The position numbers and the translations under genes were made by a program. From Actinopolymorpha pittospori (GTDB taxonomy: Bacteria > Actinomycetota > Actinomycetes > Propionibacteriales > Actinopolymorphaceae): 64,000 nucleotides of DNA. Positions within the stretch are counted from its first letter, which is position 1; every line of letters starts with the position of its first letter. Under the pieces are notes generated by a model. The model had not been told where the DNA came from and made no database searches. It worked only from the letters and a program-made list of their open reading frames with translations. Positions 1 to 8,985 of this stretch are shown here, in pieces. The DNA is taken from positions 7,378,001 to 7,442,000 of the forward strand of contig NZ_JADBEM010000001.1 of the NCBI RefSeq assembly GCF_014873875.1. Reading direction: 5' to 3'.

Positions 1-160
1 CGCCGCCGACCAGCGCGGCGACCGCGCCCGCCAGGGCGCCGGCCGCGATCATCAGGAAGAGCAGATCAAGGGTCAGCAGCTCGACCGCGGCCAGCGCAAC
101 CGCGAGCACGGTCCAGGCCACCCAGAGGTGATCGTTGATCCAGGCCAGGAGGTTGCCCAT
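1..160 (-). CDS. NfeD-family membrane protein, C-terminus outside the window
   Basis: The first 53 residues are visible, beginning MGNLLAWINDHLWVAW; the gene runs off the left edge. Two hydrophobic stretches (about residues 13-30 and 33-50) separated by a short polar turn, plus the motif WVAW...VELLTLDLLFLM, resemble the N-terminal membrane hairpin of NfeD proteins, which normally end in a soluble OB-fold and partner SPFH/stomatin proteins in the membrane. The OB-fold is not in view, so the family call rests on the N-terminus only. No clear Shine-Dalgarno precedes the ATG. It lies 70 nt downstream of the ABC ATPase gene on the same strand. Confidence 0.6.
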   Translation of the reverse strand, partial: MGNLLAWINDHLWVAWTVLAVALAAVELLTLDLLFLMIAAGALAGAVAALVGG

Positions 161-230
161 GGTCAAAACCTATGTGATCACGGGCTCGCTCCGGGATGCC
201 TGAACAGCGAAATTGTGGATACTTCGCACG

Positions 231-1016
231 TCACCGGCTTGCCCGGGCCGTCCATCGCTGTCCGGAACGCACCAGCTTGAGTGACATGCCGAACGTCTCC
301 GACAGCGAGGCGGAGCTGAGCGTCTCCCTGATCGGCCCGGCGGCCACGACGCCGCCGTTCCGAAGGAGCAGAACGTGGGTGAAGCTCGGCGGGATCTCCT
401 CCACGTGGTGGGTGACCAACACCGTGGCCGGAGCGAGCCCGTCGTTCGCGATCTCGTCGAGGGTGCGGACCAGTCCCTCCCGGCCGGCGAGGTCGAGACC
501 CGCGGCGGGCTCGTCCATCAGCAGCAGCTCGGGGTCCGTCATCAGTGCGCGAGCGATCTGGACCCGCTTGCGCTCCCCCTCCGAGAGGGTGCCGAACGTG
601 CGGTCGGCGTAGTCACCGACGCCGAGCCAGGTGAGCAGCTTGTGCGCCCGGTCGTGGTCGAGGGTGTCGTAGGTCTCCCGCCACCGCCCGAGGACGGCGT
701 AGGACGCGGAGATGACCACGTCGTCGACGCGTTCGTGGCGCGGAATCCGGTCGGCGATCGCAGCGCTGGCCAGGCCGATGCGGGGACGGAGTTCGAACAC
801 GTCGACGGCACCGAGGGTCTCCCCCAGGATGGCGGCCGTCCCACTGGTCGGGTGCATCCGGGCCGACGCGATCTGCAACAGAGTCGTCTTGCCGGCGCCG
901 TTGGGACCGAGGACGACCCACCGGTCGGACTCGTCCACTGACCAGCTCACCCGGTCGAGCAGCGTGTTGCCGTTGCGTGTGATCGTCACATCGGTGAGCT
1001 CGAGAACGGGGCCCAT
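231..1016 (-). CDS. ABC transporter ATP-binding protein, single domain
   Basis: A 261-residue stand-alone ABC ATPase. It shows Walker A GPNGAGKTT near residue 38, the signature LSEGERKRVQIARAL, Walker B LLLMDEPAAGLD and the H-loop VTHH. The start chosen is the ATG of MGPVLELTDV; an in-frame start 22 codons earlier would add a Pro/Arg-rich stretch unlike the family. No permease gene is next to it. The closest neighbours are the NfeD gene downstream and an unassigned gene diverging upstream, so the substrate cannot be told. ATPases of this YlmA-like type often lack a dedicated permease. Confidence 0.85.
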   Translation of the reverse strand: MGPVLELTDVTITRNGNTLLDRVSWSVDESDRWVVLGPNGAGKTTLLQIASARMHPTSGTAAILGETLGAVDVFELRPRIGLASAAIADRIPRHERVDDVVISASYAVLGRWRETYDTLDHDRAHKLLTWLGVGDYADRTFGTLSEGERKRVQIARALMTDPELLLMDEPAAGLDLAGREGLVRTLDEIANDGLAPATVLVTHHVEEIPPSFTHVLLLRNGGVVAAGPIRETLSSASLSETFGMSLKLVRSGQRWTARASR

Positions 1017-1123
1017 GGGTGAACAACTTACGGCACGTTCCCCGTCGGCCCGGACGGGGTGGCACGCCGAAGACCCCACCACGTCCGCCGAGCGTCGGGT
1101 GAGAACCGCCTAGGCTGAGATTC

Positions 1124-1852
1124 ATGTCGACCTTGCCCCGCGCGGCCCGCTTCGTGACGTGGACGAACGCCTGGTTGATCGGTGCTACCAGCCTCGACGA
1201 GGCCGACGACGCCATCCGGGCGCGCGACACCGCGCACCACGTCATCGGTCTGCCGGGTCAGCCGGAGCCCGTTCCGCTGTTGCTCTCCCTCGGCACGCTG
1301 CGCAACCTGGGCACGCGTGCGCTCTCCCTCGCCCTGCCGGTGCCGGGTGACCCACTCGGACTCGCGGGTCCGCGGGAGTTCACCGAGGCGGCCATCGAGC
1401 TGGGTGAGGCGGTCGTGTGTGAGGGCGCCGGGCTCGGACTCGTCCCGCACGTGATCGGTGCCGGGGTGCAGTGGCAGGTGTATGACGCGAAGCCGGCCGT
1501 GCCGGAGTCGTTCGGTGACGCCTCGCTGGAGCTCGCCCACACCCTGCAAGAGGTCATTGACGCACTCGCGGGACTCGACGTAGCCCGCTGGCGGCCAGAG
1601 GTTGCCGAGGCGCTCATCGACCTGCGCGCCGTAGGGAGCCGAACCCACGACGGGCTCCCACCCGGGTACGCCCCGCGGGCGGAGGAGCTCGTCACCAGGG
1701 CACGCCGGTGCCTGCTCGTGTGTGAGCTCGCCCTGGCCGACGACGGCGGCTCGGCGACCGCGTACGAGGCGGAGTCGCGGCGACGGGCACTACGCCGGCT
1801 CGACCACGCCGCCCGGCGGGCCCTGCTCGCCGCCTGCGCTCCCCCACGTTGA
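1124..1852 (+). CDS. Unassigned actinobacterial protein
   Basis: A 242-residue protein that I do not recognise. It starts MSTLPRAARFVTWTNAWL, has no signal peptide or clear membrane segment, and the second half is rich in Arg/Ala/Leu, as in a helical soluble protein. A TAGGCT box ends 7 nt before the ATG and there is no Shine-Dalgarno, so the mRNA is probably leaderless. The gene diverges from the ABC ATPase. Its last 63 bases overlap the 3' end of the convergent BNR-repeat gene. The coding frame and third-position GC look genuine. Confidence 0.7.
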   Translation: MSTLPRAARFVTWTNAWLIGATSLDEADDAIRARDTAHHVIGLPGQPEPVPLLLSLGTLRNLGTRALSLALPVPGDPLGLAGPREFTEAAIELGEAVVCEGAGLGLVPHVIGAGVQWQVYDAKPAVPESFGDASLELAHTLQEVIDALAGLDVARWRPEVAEALIDLRAVGSRTHDGLPPGYAPRAEELVTRARRCLLVCELALADDGGSATAYEAESRRRALRRLDHAARRALLAACAPPR

Positions 1853-2986
1853 GCCAGGCCCCGCATCCGCGCTGGCGGCGTTGTCGTCGACGCGGGTCCG
1901 CAGGCTGGTGATCCGGGTGAAGTCCCCAGGGATCTGGCGCCAGCTGTCGCCTCCGTCGGGTGAGGCGAAGAGCTCACCCGACGTGGTGCCGAAGTAGACC
2001 CCAACCGGGTCGCTGTCGTCGACGGAGATCGAGTCGCGGAGCACCGAGACATGTCGCGGCGCCTCCGGGAGGCCCTTCCTGCACTCCGTCCACGAGGCGC
2101 CACCGTCGGCGGAGCGGTACAGCGCGAGGCGACCGTCCGGCATGGTGCGCCGCCCGGGACCGGCGAGCGGAGCGACGTAGAGGGTTCCGCACCTGTCGAC
2201 CACGAGCGGGAAGCCGAACGCGCCCGGCAGGCTTCCGGCGACGGGTTGCCAGGACCTGCCGCGGTCGGTCGAGACCGAGACGTTTCCACGGTGCTGAAGG
2301 TAGAGCGGGTAGGGCGGGCGCGGGTCGAGGGCGAGCTTGTGCACGTGCCGGCCGACCGCCGGGCACGGATGATCCGGCGGCGCGGGTGGCAGGCCGGAGT
2401 TACGGGGTTCCCAGCTGAGTCCCCCGTCGTCGGAGCCGAAGACCCCGGCCCCGGCGACAGCCACCCAGATCCGGCGCCGGTCGGTGGGATGGACGACGAT
2501 GCTGTGCAGGCAGCCGGCGGTCGCCGGGGTGTCCCAGAACGGCCGGGTGGGGTGGCTGTCGAGGCCCGTCACGAGGGTCCAGGACTCCCCCTCGTCGACG
2601 CTGGTGAACAGCCCCGCGTCGGCGACACCGGCGTACAGGCGCGAGTCGGGGGCGGAGTCCGGCTCGCCGAACCGCCAGATCTCCCGGACACCGCGCGGAC
2701 CCCCGGAGGGGTAGCGAGGGCTGCCCGGCAGGCGCCGCCAGGTCACGCCGTGGTCGTCGCTCGCGTGGACGACCGCCTCGGTGGCCGGCGAGTCGGCCGG
2801 CCGGTTGGTCGCGGCGAGCAACCGGCCGGTGCCCGGTAGTGCCATCAGGTCATAGACCTGCCACTCCGGCAGCAGCGGTCCGCGAGTGCGCCAGGTCCGG
2901 CGTTCGGGATCGGAGCTGACCACGAAGGCACCCACGGTCGTGCCGACCAGCAGGGACACCCGGCGAGCTGGGTCGAGGTCGGGCAT
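1790..2986 (-). CDS. BNR/Asp-box repeat (sialidase-like beta-propeller) protein
   Basis: A 398-residue protein built from repeated Asp-box motifs: SDDHGVTW, SVDEGESW, SDDGGLSW, STDRGRSW, SADGGASW and SPDGGDSW. This is the pattern of a six-bladed beta-propeller of the sialidase/VPS10/YCF48-like class. There is no signal peptide and I see no sialidase FRIP motif, so enzymatic sialidase activity is not supported; a binding or unassigned role is as likely. A strong GGAGG lies 6 nt before the ATG. The 3' end overlaps the convergent gene on the plus strand. The next gene upstream is a family 4 glycosidase on the same strand, 163 nt away. Confidence 0.75.
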   Translation of the reverse strand: MPDLDPARRVSLLVGTTVGAFVVSSDPERRTWRTRGPLLPEWQVYDLMALPGTGRLLAATNRPADSPATEAVVHASDDHGVTWRRLPGSPRYPSGGPRGVREIWRFGEPDSAPDSRLYAGVADAGLFTSVDEGESWTLVTGLDSHPTRPFWDTPATAGCLHSIVVHPTDRRRIWVAVAGAGVFGSDDGGLSWEPRNSGLPPAPPDHPCPAVGRHVHKLALDPRPPYPLYLQHRGNVSVSTDRGRSWQPVAGSLPGAFGFPLVVDRCGTLYVAPLAGPGRRTMPDGRLALYRSADGGASWTECRKGLPEAPRHVSVLRDSISVDDSDPVGVYFGTTSGELFASPDGGDSWRQIPGDFTRITSLRTRVDDNAASADAGPGSTWGSAGGEQGPPGGVVEPA

Positions 2987-3149
2987 CGGTGCCTCCGGAG
3001 CGTGGGAGAAACGGCTGTCCCGGCCGCGGGCCGGTCGTGGGCGGTGCCTGCACGGGTGACCGCGCAGGCCAACTACTAGTCGACACCACCGACAACCGGC
3101 CGCGGAACGGCCGTGACTCGCCGGAGAGGGGACCCCGGTCCTCCAGGGT

Positions 3150-4697
3150 TCAGCTGGTCATGCCCGCCTTGTCGGCCGCCCCCGCGTTCGAGCGGGCCGC
3201 CTCGCGGTCGCGGGTCATCTCCTCCACGGTCTTGGTGTGCAGGCGGGCCGCCCCCTCGGTCGCCACGGTGCGGACCCGGGTGCCGTTCTTCTCGGCGAGC
3301 TCCAGGCGTTCCCGGGCGGCCGGGATCTCCTCGGCGAACTGCGGCAGCCACTGGGCCTGCTCGACGAGCATCTCGTCGGTCATCTGCCAGACCTCTTCGG
3401 GGTTGCAGACGGCGCCGACCAGCGGGTCGTGCAGCATGGCCTGCTTGAGCAGCGTGACGTCGGCGTGGACGGCGGCCTCCTTGCCCATCTCCTGGACGCG
3501 GATGCTCGCGGCGCAGGTGGCGGCGGGGGCGAGTGGCAGCTCACCGATGACGGGGATGTTGATGCCGTTGCGGTCGACGTACCCCGGCACCTCGATCACG
3601 CTGCCCTGCGGCAGGTTGGTGATCACGCCGTCGTTGCACACGTTGAAGTGGCCGCGGTAGGTCCGGCCGGTCTCCAGCGCCTCGATGATGTAGGACCCGT
3701 GCTCCTCACTGCGCCCGTCGGCGGTGATCGGCTTGGGGTCCTCCTTCATCCAGTTCGGGAAGTCCGTCTCGGCCCAGTTGCGGCCCTCGGTGCAGACCCG
3801 CAGGTAGCCGCCGGTCTCGCCGTTGATCCAGCTGGACAGGTCGATCCAGTCCGGGATCTCCTCCACCCGCTTGCGGTACCACGGGAGGTACTCCGACAGG
3901 TGGCCGTTGGACTCGGTGCTGTAGTAGCCGAAGCGCCGGAGTACGTCGATACGGACCTTCTCGGTCTGGGGGTAGGTCGGGTGCCCCTCGAACAGCTCCA
4001 GCATCTTCGAGATCATGTCGATCCCGCGCCACTGCGCCTTGATGTACCACGTCTGGTGGTTGATGCCGGCGGCCACGATGTCGACCTCGCGGCGGTGCAG
4101 TGTCTCCTCCGGACCGATCAGGCCCTCTCCCCGCGCCCAGTGCTCGATGCAGCGGGTGATCTGCCAGTGACCGCCCTGAACGCCGTGGCACAGCCCGACC
4201 GTGGCCACCCCGCCGTACTCGTTGCAGGCCCAGGTGTTCATGGCCATCGGGTTGGAGTAGTTCAGGAACAGCACGTCGGACTTGGCGACCTCGCGGATGT
4301 CGGCGCAGAAGTCGAGCAGCGCCGGGATGGTGCGCTGGGCGTACATCACGCCGCCCGCGCACAGCGTGTCGCCCACGCACTGGTCGACGCCGTACTTCAG
4401 CGGAATCTCGATGTCGGTCCGGAACGCGTCAAGACCGCCTTGCCGGATCACCGAGAAGACGTAGTCCGCACCCTCCAGCGACCGGCGCCGGTCCAGGCTC
4501 GGCTCGATCGTCGCGGGCAGGTTGCTGGCCTCGATGTCGCGGCGACACAGCCTGGTCACCATGTCGAGGTTGCGTTCGTTGATGTCGTAGAACGCGAACG
4601 TCGTGTCGGCGAGTTCGGGTACGGCGAGGATGTCACGCACGAGGCGACGGGTGAAGCCGAGGGATCCGGCACCGAGCATCGCGATTCGGGTTGTCAT
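3150..4697 (-). CDS. Glycoside hydrolase family 4, alpha-galactosidase/alpha-glucosidase type
   Basis: A 515-residue NAD- and Mn-dependent family 4 glycosidase. These enzymes cleave glycosidic bonds by transient oxidation at C3 of the sugar. The N-terminal Rossmann motif GAGSLGF is at residues 9-15. NYSNPMAM is at 146-153, the metal-binding Cys is in CHGVQGG (C170) and the metal-binding His in GINHQTW (H214). The closest named relatives are MelA-type alpha-galactosidases; the exact sugar cannot be read from the sequence. The ATG of MTTRIAML was chosen because it sits directly before the Rossmann strand; an upstream GTG at 4748 is in frame. No sugar transporter is adjacent. Confidence 0.88.
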   Translation of the reverse strand: MTTRIAMLGAGSLGFTRRLVRDILAVPELADTTFAFYDINERNLDMVTRLCRRDIEASNLPATIEPSLDRRRSLEGADYVFSVIRQGGLDAFRTDIEIPLKYGVDQCVGDTLCAGGVMYAQRTIPALLDFCADIREVAKSDVLFLNYSNPMAMNTWACNEYGGVATVGLCHGVQGGHWQITRCIEHWARGEGLIGPEETLHRREVDIVAAGINHQTWYIKAQWRGIDMISKMLELFEGHPTYPQTEKVRIDVLRRFGYYSTESNGHLSEYLPWYRKRVEEIPDWIDLSSWINGETGGYLRVCTEGRNWAETDFPNWMKEDPKPITADGRSEEHGSYIIEALETGRTYRGHFNVCNDGVITNLPQGSVIEVPGYVDRNGINIPVIGELPLAPAATCAASIRVQEMGKEAAVHADVTLLKQAMLHDPLVGAVCNPEEVWQMTDEMLVEQAQWLPQFAEEIPAARERLELAEKNGTRVRTVATEGAARLHTKTVEEMTRDREAARSNAGAADKAGMTS

Positions 4698-4902
4698 GCG
4701 ACCAGCGTCCGCACAGATCAGATGACTCGACAAGGCGGTCTTCGTCACTCGTCCACTAGCGGTCAGCGTCCCCGCCGGTGGTCAGCCCGGGCGGACCGGG
4801 ACACACGAGGCTGGCGACGTGACCACGGCGGACCCAGGGTCGGAGTTCGGCACTCGGCCCAGCCACCGCGACGGGCGGGCGCGGCGGATCGATGGCGCCT
4901 CG

Positions 4903-5658
4903 TCAGCGGCTCGGCAGTTCCTCGCGTACGCCGTCGACGTAGATGTCGACCTTCTCGTTGTAGAAGGAGACGAGTCCGGCGACCTTCTGGCTCTCCGGCA
5001 GTGGCGCTCGGTAGGACCAGGCGAGGTCCTCGTGGACGGTGTCGCCGCCGCGGACCGACCAGTACTCCGCGTCCCCCTTGTAGGGGCAGGAGGTCTGCGA
5101 CCGGGTCGGAGTCAGCAGGTCCATCCGCACGTCCGTCTTCGGCAGGTAGTAGCGGACGGGCAACCCGGTCTCGAACAGCAGCCTCGGGTGGTCGGACTCC
5201 GCCACCGTCACCCCGTCGACCTCGACGCGTACGTGGCGGGAGCTCGGGAGGATGTCGACCCGGGTGTACGGACTGCGCGGATGGGTGAAGACCTCCTCGT
5301 CCTCCTCGAACCACGCATCCATCGCCGCCCAGTCGAACCGCACCAGGTCGCGCAGCTCCTCCATCGGCGAGTCGACGTAGCGTACGGCCGCGCCCGGCGC
5401 CTCCTTGCCGCCCGCCCTGACCGTGTAGGTGTGCCCGTCGCCCCGGCTAGGTGAGTGGACGATCTCTCCGTCCGGCACCAGCAGGTCGGTGCGGACGTCG
5501 CTCACCGGCAGGTAGTACGCCGGGTAGTGCGGCGACTCCCAGACCAGCATCGGATGCACCGTGTCGGCCACCGGGACACCGCCCAGATAGGTCCTGATCC
5601 GCTTGGCGCCCGGTTCGATCCGAACGCGTCCTCGCGTTGTGCTCGTCGTTGCTGTCAT
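4903..5658 (-). CDS. Tandem DUF427 protein
   Basis: A 251-residue soluble protein with two copies of the DUF427 fold. The first (about residues 15-110) carries WESPHYPAYYLPVSDVR and the second (about 140-235) the matching LLFETGLPVRYYLPKTDVR and CPYKGDAEYWSV. The function of the family is not established. The reading frame stays open far upstream on this strand, but the ATG of MTATTSTTRG is taken because everything beyond it is shadow of the divergent SDR gene. The 240 nt to the SDR gene hold no other coding signal. Confidence 0.82.
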   Translation of the reverse strand: MTATTSTTRGRVRIEPGAKRIRTYLGGVPVADTVHPMLVWESPHYPAYYLPVSDVRTDLLVPDGEIVHSPSRGDGHTYTVRAGGKEAPGAAVRYVDSPMEELRDLVRFDWAAMDAWFEEDEEVFTHPRSPYTRVDILPSSRHVRVEVDGVTVAESDHPRLLFETGLPVRYYLPKTDVRMDLLTPTRSQTSCPYKGDAEYWSVRGGDTVHEDLAWSYRAPLPESQKVAGLVSFYNEKVDIYVDGVREELPSR

Positions 5659-5898
5659 AGCGTTGTCAACACGGTGCGCGCCGAGGGAATTTCGGCCCCA
5701 CCCGTCCCGCCCCATCCACCCGGAAGGTCGGGAACGCTGCCTTCCTGCCCCAACGCCGAGCGGTCCGGCCACGCGAGAACGTCCCCGCCGCGGGTGGCCG
5801 CTACCGTGGTGATCCACATGCCTCCTGCCGGTGCCGAACGCTGCCCGGACGCCGACCACCCGCACAGGCACCACCCAGACTGAGGGGACCGACCGAGC

Positions 5899-6699
5899 AT
5901 GGCGATGAAGGCCGACAGCGTCGAGGACAGGTCCGACATGGCGGAGCTGGACCGCAAGGTCGCGCTCGTCACAGGTGCCGGGTCCGGAGTCGGCCAGGCG
6001 GCCGCCGTCGCCCTCGCCGCGGCGGGCTACACCCTCGTCCTCGCCGGCCGCCGCGCCGAGCAGTTGCGGGCCGTCGCCGACCAGTGCGCCGCGGTCGGCC
6101 CGGCCGCCTTCGCGGTGCCCACCGACGTGGGGGTCCCCACCTCGGTCGACGCGCTCTTCGAGACGGTTCGGGCGACGTACGGCCGGTTGGACGTGCTGTT
6201 CAACAACGCCGGCCGCAACGCCGTCGCCGTCCCCATGGAGGAGCTGCCGGTCGCGGAGTGGCAGGCCGTGGTCGACGTCAACCTGACCGGCGCGTTCCTG
6301 TGCACCCAGCACGCCGTCCGGCTGATGAAGCAGCAGCGGCCACGTGGCGGCCGGATCATCAACAACGGGTCCCTGTCCGCGTACACTCCCCGCCCGCACT
6401 CGGTGGCCTACACCGCCACCAAGCACGCGATCACCGGGCTCACCAAGTCGACCGCCCTGGACGGCCGCCCCTTCGACATCGCCTGCGGCCAGATCGACAT
6501 CGGGAACGCGCAGACCCCGATGACCGCCCGCATGTCGCAGGGGGTGCAGCAGCCCGACGGGTCCACCCGGGTCGAGCCCACGATGGACGTCACCCACGTC
6601 GCCCGGGCGGTCGTCTACATGGCCGGCCTGCCGCTGGACGCCAACGTGCCGAACATGACCGTGATGGCCACCGGAATGCCGTTCGTCGGGCGCGGCTGA
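5899..6699 (+). CDS. Short-chain dehydrogenase/reductase
   Basis: A 266-residue classical SDR. It has the cofactor motif TGAGSGVG near residue 25, NNAG, a catalytic Ser in NNGSLSAY and the YTATK catalytic Tyr/Lys. The cofactor motif is followed by AGRR, which allows NADP(H) as well as NAD(H). The substrate is unknown. A GAGGGGA Shine-Dalgarno lies about 12 nt before the ATG; a second ATG (MAELDRK) 14 codons in is also possible. serB follows on the same strand after about 130 nt but appears to have its own promoter. Confidence 0.85.
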   Translation: MAMKADSVEDRSDMAELDRKVALVTGAGSGVGQAAAVALAAAGYTLVLAGRRAEQLRAVADQCAAVGPAAFAVPTDVGVPTSVDALFETVRATYGRLDVLFNNAGRNAVAVPMEELPVAEWQAVVDVNLTGAFLCTQHAVRLMKQQRPRGGRIINNGSLSAYTPRPHSVAYTATKHAITGLTKSTALDGRPFDIACGQIDIGNAQTPMTARMSQGVQQPDGSTRVEPTMDVTHVARAVVYMAGLPLDANVPNMTVMATGMPFVGRG

Positions 6700-6829
6700 G
6701 CACCGGACCGACCACCGCACCCGCGACCGGAACCACCACCGCACCGGCGACCGGCCTGAGAAGTTGTCTGACAACCCCGTGGGCAACCCGTGGCGGGCAC
6801 CGGCACCTTGCCCCACTAACGTTGCGGAC

Positions 6830-8077
6830 GTGCCCGCAGATCGACAGCCCGTCTCGACCCTGCTGGTGACGCTGACCGGGCGCGACCGGCCAGGCGTGAC
6901 CTCCGCCGTCTTCGACGCCCTCGCCGCCTTCCCCGTCGAGGTGCTCGACGTCGAGCAGGTCGTCCTGCGGGGCCGGCTCGTCCTCGGGATCCTCGTCACC
7001 GCTCCGCGCGACGACGCCCGCGTGCGCCACGCCGTGGAGAAGGTCGCCCGCAATCTCGGGATGGACGTCGAGATCGAGGACGGTGCGGGCGACAACCGGC
7101 CACGAGGGACCGGGCGCAGCCATGTCACCGTGCTGGGGCAGCCGCTGCACCCCAGAGCGATCTCCGCGATCGCCGGGCGCGTCTCCGACACGGGCGCCAA
7201 TATCGACCGCATCGTCCGGATCGCCCGTTACCCGGTGGTGGCGATCGAGCTGGACGTCTCGGGTGTCGACCCGGTCCAGCTGCGGCAGGCGCTGGCGGTC
7301 GAGGCCGCGGCCCAACAGGTGGACGTGGCCGTCCAGGCGGCCGGCCTCTACCGGCGGGCCAAGCGACTCGTGGTCCTCGACGTCGACTCGACCCTCATCC
7401 AGGGTGAGGTCATCGAGATGCTCGCCGCGCACGCCGGCTATCTCGAAGAGGTCGCACGGGTGACCGCCGCGGCGATGCGCGGCGAGCTGGACTTCGCCGA
7501 GTCGCTGCGCCAGCGGGTGGCGCTCCTTGCCGGCGTCCCGGCGACCGCGCTGGACGAGGTACGCCGGGAGGTCAAGCTGACCCCCGGGGCGCGCACCCTG
7601 ACCCGCACCCTCCGCAGGCTCGGATACCAGCTCGGCGTGGTCAGTGGCGGGTTCACCCAGGTGGTCGAGCCCCTCGCCGCGGAGCTGGGGATCGAGTTCG
7701 TGGCGGCCAACGAGCTCGAGGTGGCCGACGGTCACCTCACCGGCCGCGTCGTCGGTCCGATCGTGGACCGTCCGGGCAAGGCGGAGTCGCTGCGTTCCTT
7801 CGCCGGCGTGGCGGGCGTACCCCTCTCCCAGACCGTGGCGATCGGCGACGGCGCCAACGATCTCGACATGCTCGCGGCCGCCGGTCTCGGGGTGGCCTTC
7901 AACGCCAAGCCGGTCGTGCGCGCCGCGGCCGACACCGCCGTCACGGTGCCCTACCTCGACGCCATCCTCTACCTGCTGGGCATCACCCGCGAGGAGGTCG
8001 AGGCGGCCGACGCCGAGGCGGCCCAGAACGCGGCGGACCAGAACCCCCTGGACCAGGGCTGGGGGGACAGGAACTGA
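6830..8077 (+). CDS. serB: Phosphoserine phosphatase SerB with two ACT domains
   Basis: Hydrolyses O-phospho-L-serine to serine, the last step of serine synthesis. At 415 residues it is the long actinobacterial form: two ACT-type regulatory domains (about residues 8-80 and 98-170) precede the HAD phosphatase. Catalytic DVDST is at 184-188, VVSGGFT follows, and GDGANDLDML binds the metal. The GTG start at 6830 was chosen because a TAACGT box ends 7 nt before it and the residues before it are unlike the family, suggesting a leaderless mRNA. The tail after GITREEVEAAD is a disordered Ala/Asp/Gln stretch. It converges on the TetR gene with a 10-nt gap. Confidence 0.93.
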   Translation: MPADRQPVSTLLVTLTGRDRPGVTSAVFDALAAFPVEVLDVEQVVLRGRLVLGILVTAPRDDARVRHAVEKVARNLGMDVEIEDGAGDNRPRGTGRSHVTVLGQPLHPRAISAIAGRVSDTGANIDRIVRIARYPVVAIELDVSGVDPVQLRQALAVEAAAQQVDVAVQAAGLYRRAKRLVVLDVDSTLIQGEVIEMLAAHAGYLEEVARVTAAAMRGELDFAESLRQRVALLAGVPATALDEVRREVKLTPGARTLTRTLRRLGYQLGVVSGGFTQVVEPLAAELGIEFVAANELEVADGHLTGRVVGPIVDRPGKAESLRSFAGVAGVPLSQTVAIGDGANDLDMLAAAGLGVAFNAKPVVRAAADTAVTVPYLDAILYLLGITREEVEAADAEAAQNAADQNPLDQGWGDRN

Positions 8078-8087
8078 TCCGTCCAGG

Positions 8088-8897
8088 TCAGCGCGAGGCT
8101 GCGCCGCCGGCCTGGTCGATGCTCACCTGGATGCCGTCCAGCAACCGGTCGAAGCCGAACGCGTGCGCGGCCCGGGTGGACTCGGAGATGCCCTTGTCGA
8201 AACCTCCGCTGTTCCAGATCCGCGTCATCGTGGGATAGCGCTCGACGTCGAAGTAGTCCTCCCACAGGCTCTCGCGTTCCTGCCACCACGCCTCGTGGGA
8301 CTGCTGCGTGTCGTGCTCGACGTGAGCACTTTCCACCTCGATGCCGGCCGTGGCGTGGACGAACGTGGTGACCGCGATCGCCGCGACGTCGATCTGCTGC
8401 CCGGTCAGGCCGGTGCCGGCGAGGCTGGACAGGACGTACTCGCGTTCGGCGAGCATGCCAGGCCCGATCGGTGGCCGTACCGCGGAGATGTGCCGCAGCC
8501 AGGGATGGCGGCGGTGCATGGTCCGGGTGCGTTCGGCGAAGAGCTCGACCTGGGCCCGCCAGCCGGCCGGACGGGGCTCGCCGGGTGCCGGCAACGCGCG
8601 TTCCTCGAACACCTCGTCGACCATCAGGTCGATGAGCTCCGCCTTGGACGGCACGTAGGTGTAGAGGGTCATCGTCGCCACGCCAAGGGCCGCGGCGACC
8701 CGGCTCATCGACATGGCCGGGAGCCCTTCCTCGTCCGCGAGCGCGATGGCCGCGGTCACGACGGCGTCCAGGGTGAGTTTCGGCCTGCGTCCACGGGCCG
8801 GTCGGTCAGCGGCTTCGGTCTCCGGCCTGGTCCGCCGCCACAGCATCCGAAGGAGCCGGTCCGGGTCTCCCCCGGCACCGCTGTACTCGACTGTCAC
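8088..8897 (-). CDS. TetR/AcrR-family transcriptional regulator (TetR_C type)
   Basis: A 269-residue repressor. A roughly 35-residue Arg-rich leader is followed by the TetR helix-turn-helix (LTLDAVVTAAIALADEEG...MSRVAAALGVATMTLYTYVPSKAEL) and a tetracycline-repressor-type C-terminal ligand domain. The GTG start follows a TAGGCT box by 7 nt, so the mRNA is probably leaderless. It diverges from an NAD(P)-binding reductase gene; the shared 88-nt region holds an inverted pair of half-sites, so control of that gene and of itself is likely. The ligand is unknown. Confidence 0.88.
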   Translation of the reverse strand: MTVEYSGAGGDPDRLLRMLWRRTRPETEAADRPARGRRPKLTLDAVVTAAIALADEEGLPAMSMSRVAAALGVATMTLYTYVPSKAELIDLMVDEVFEERALPAPGEPRPAGWRAQVELFAERTRTMHRRHPWLRHISAVRPPIGPGMLAEREYVLSSLAGTGLTGQQIDVAAIAVTTFVHATAGIEVESAHVEHDTQQSHEAWWQERESLWEDYFDVERYPTMTRIWNSGGFDKGISESTRAAHAFGFDRLLDGIQVSIDQAGGAASR

Positions 8898-8904
8898 AGC
8901 GGCG

Positions 8905-8967
8905 AGCCTACATTCTCGTACGCCCTACGCTAATCTCGGTCCAGAGTTTCCGTAACTAATACGAGAA
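8905..8967. promoter_or_regulatory. Candidate TetR operator in a divergent promoter
   Basis: An inverted pair of 8-bp half-sites, TTCTCGTA at 8913-8920 and TACGAGAA at 8960-8967, sits between the TetR gene and the NmrA-like gene. The first half-site lies 2 bp upstream of the TetR gene's TAGGCT box (8905-8910). The second overlaps the likely promoter and start region of the divergent gene. This is the arrangement expected for a repressor that controls both directions. The 47-bp centre spacing would suit two bound dimers or a loop. Confidence 0.5.
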
Positions 8968-8985
8968 ATCGGAAGGCGGCGGACT

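Noticed and set aside
3237..5288. Plus-strand frame of over 680 codons opposite the glycosidase and DUF427 genes
   Set aside because: Antisense shadow spanning two recognised genes.
5659..7212. Minus-strand extension of the DUF427 frame
   Set aside because: It runs antisense to the SDR and serB genes and has no motif; the ATG at 5658 fits the domain start.
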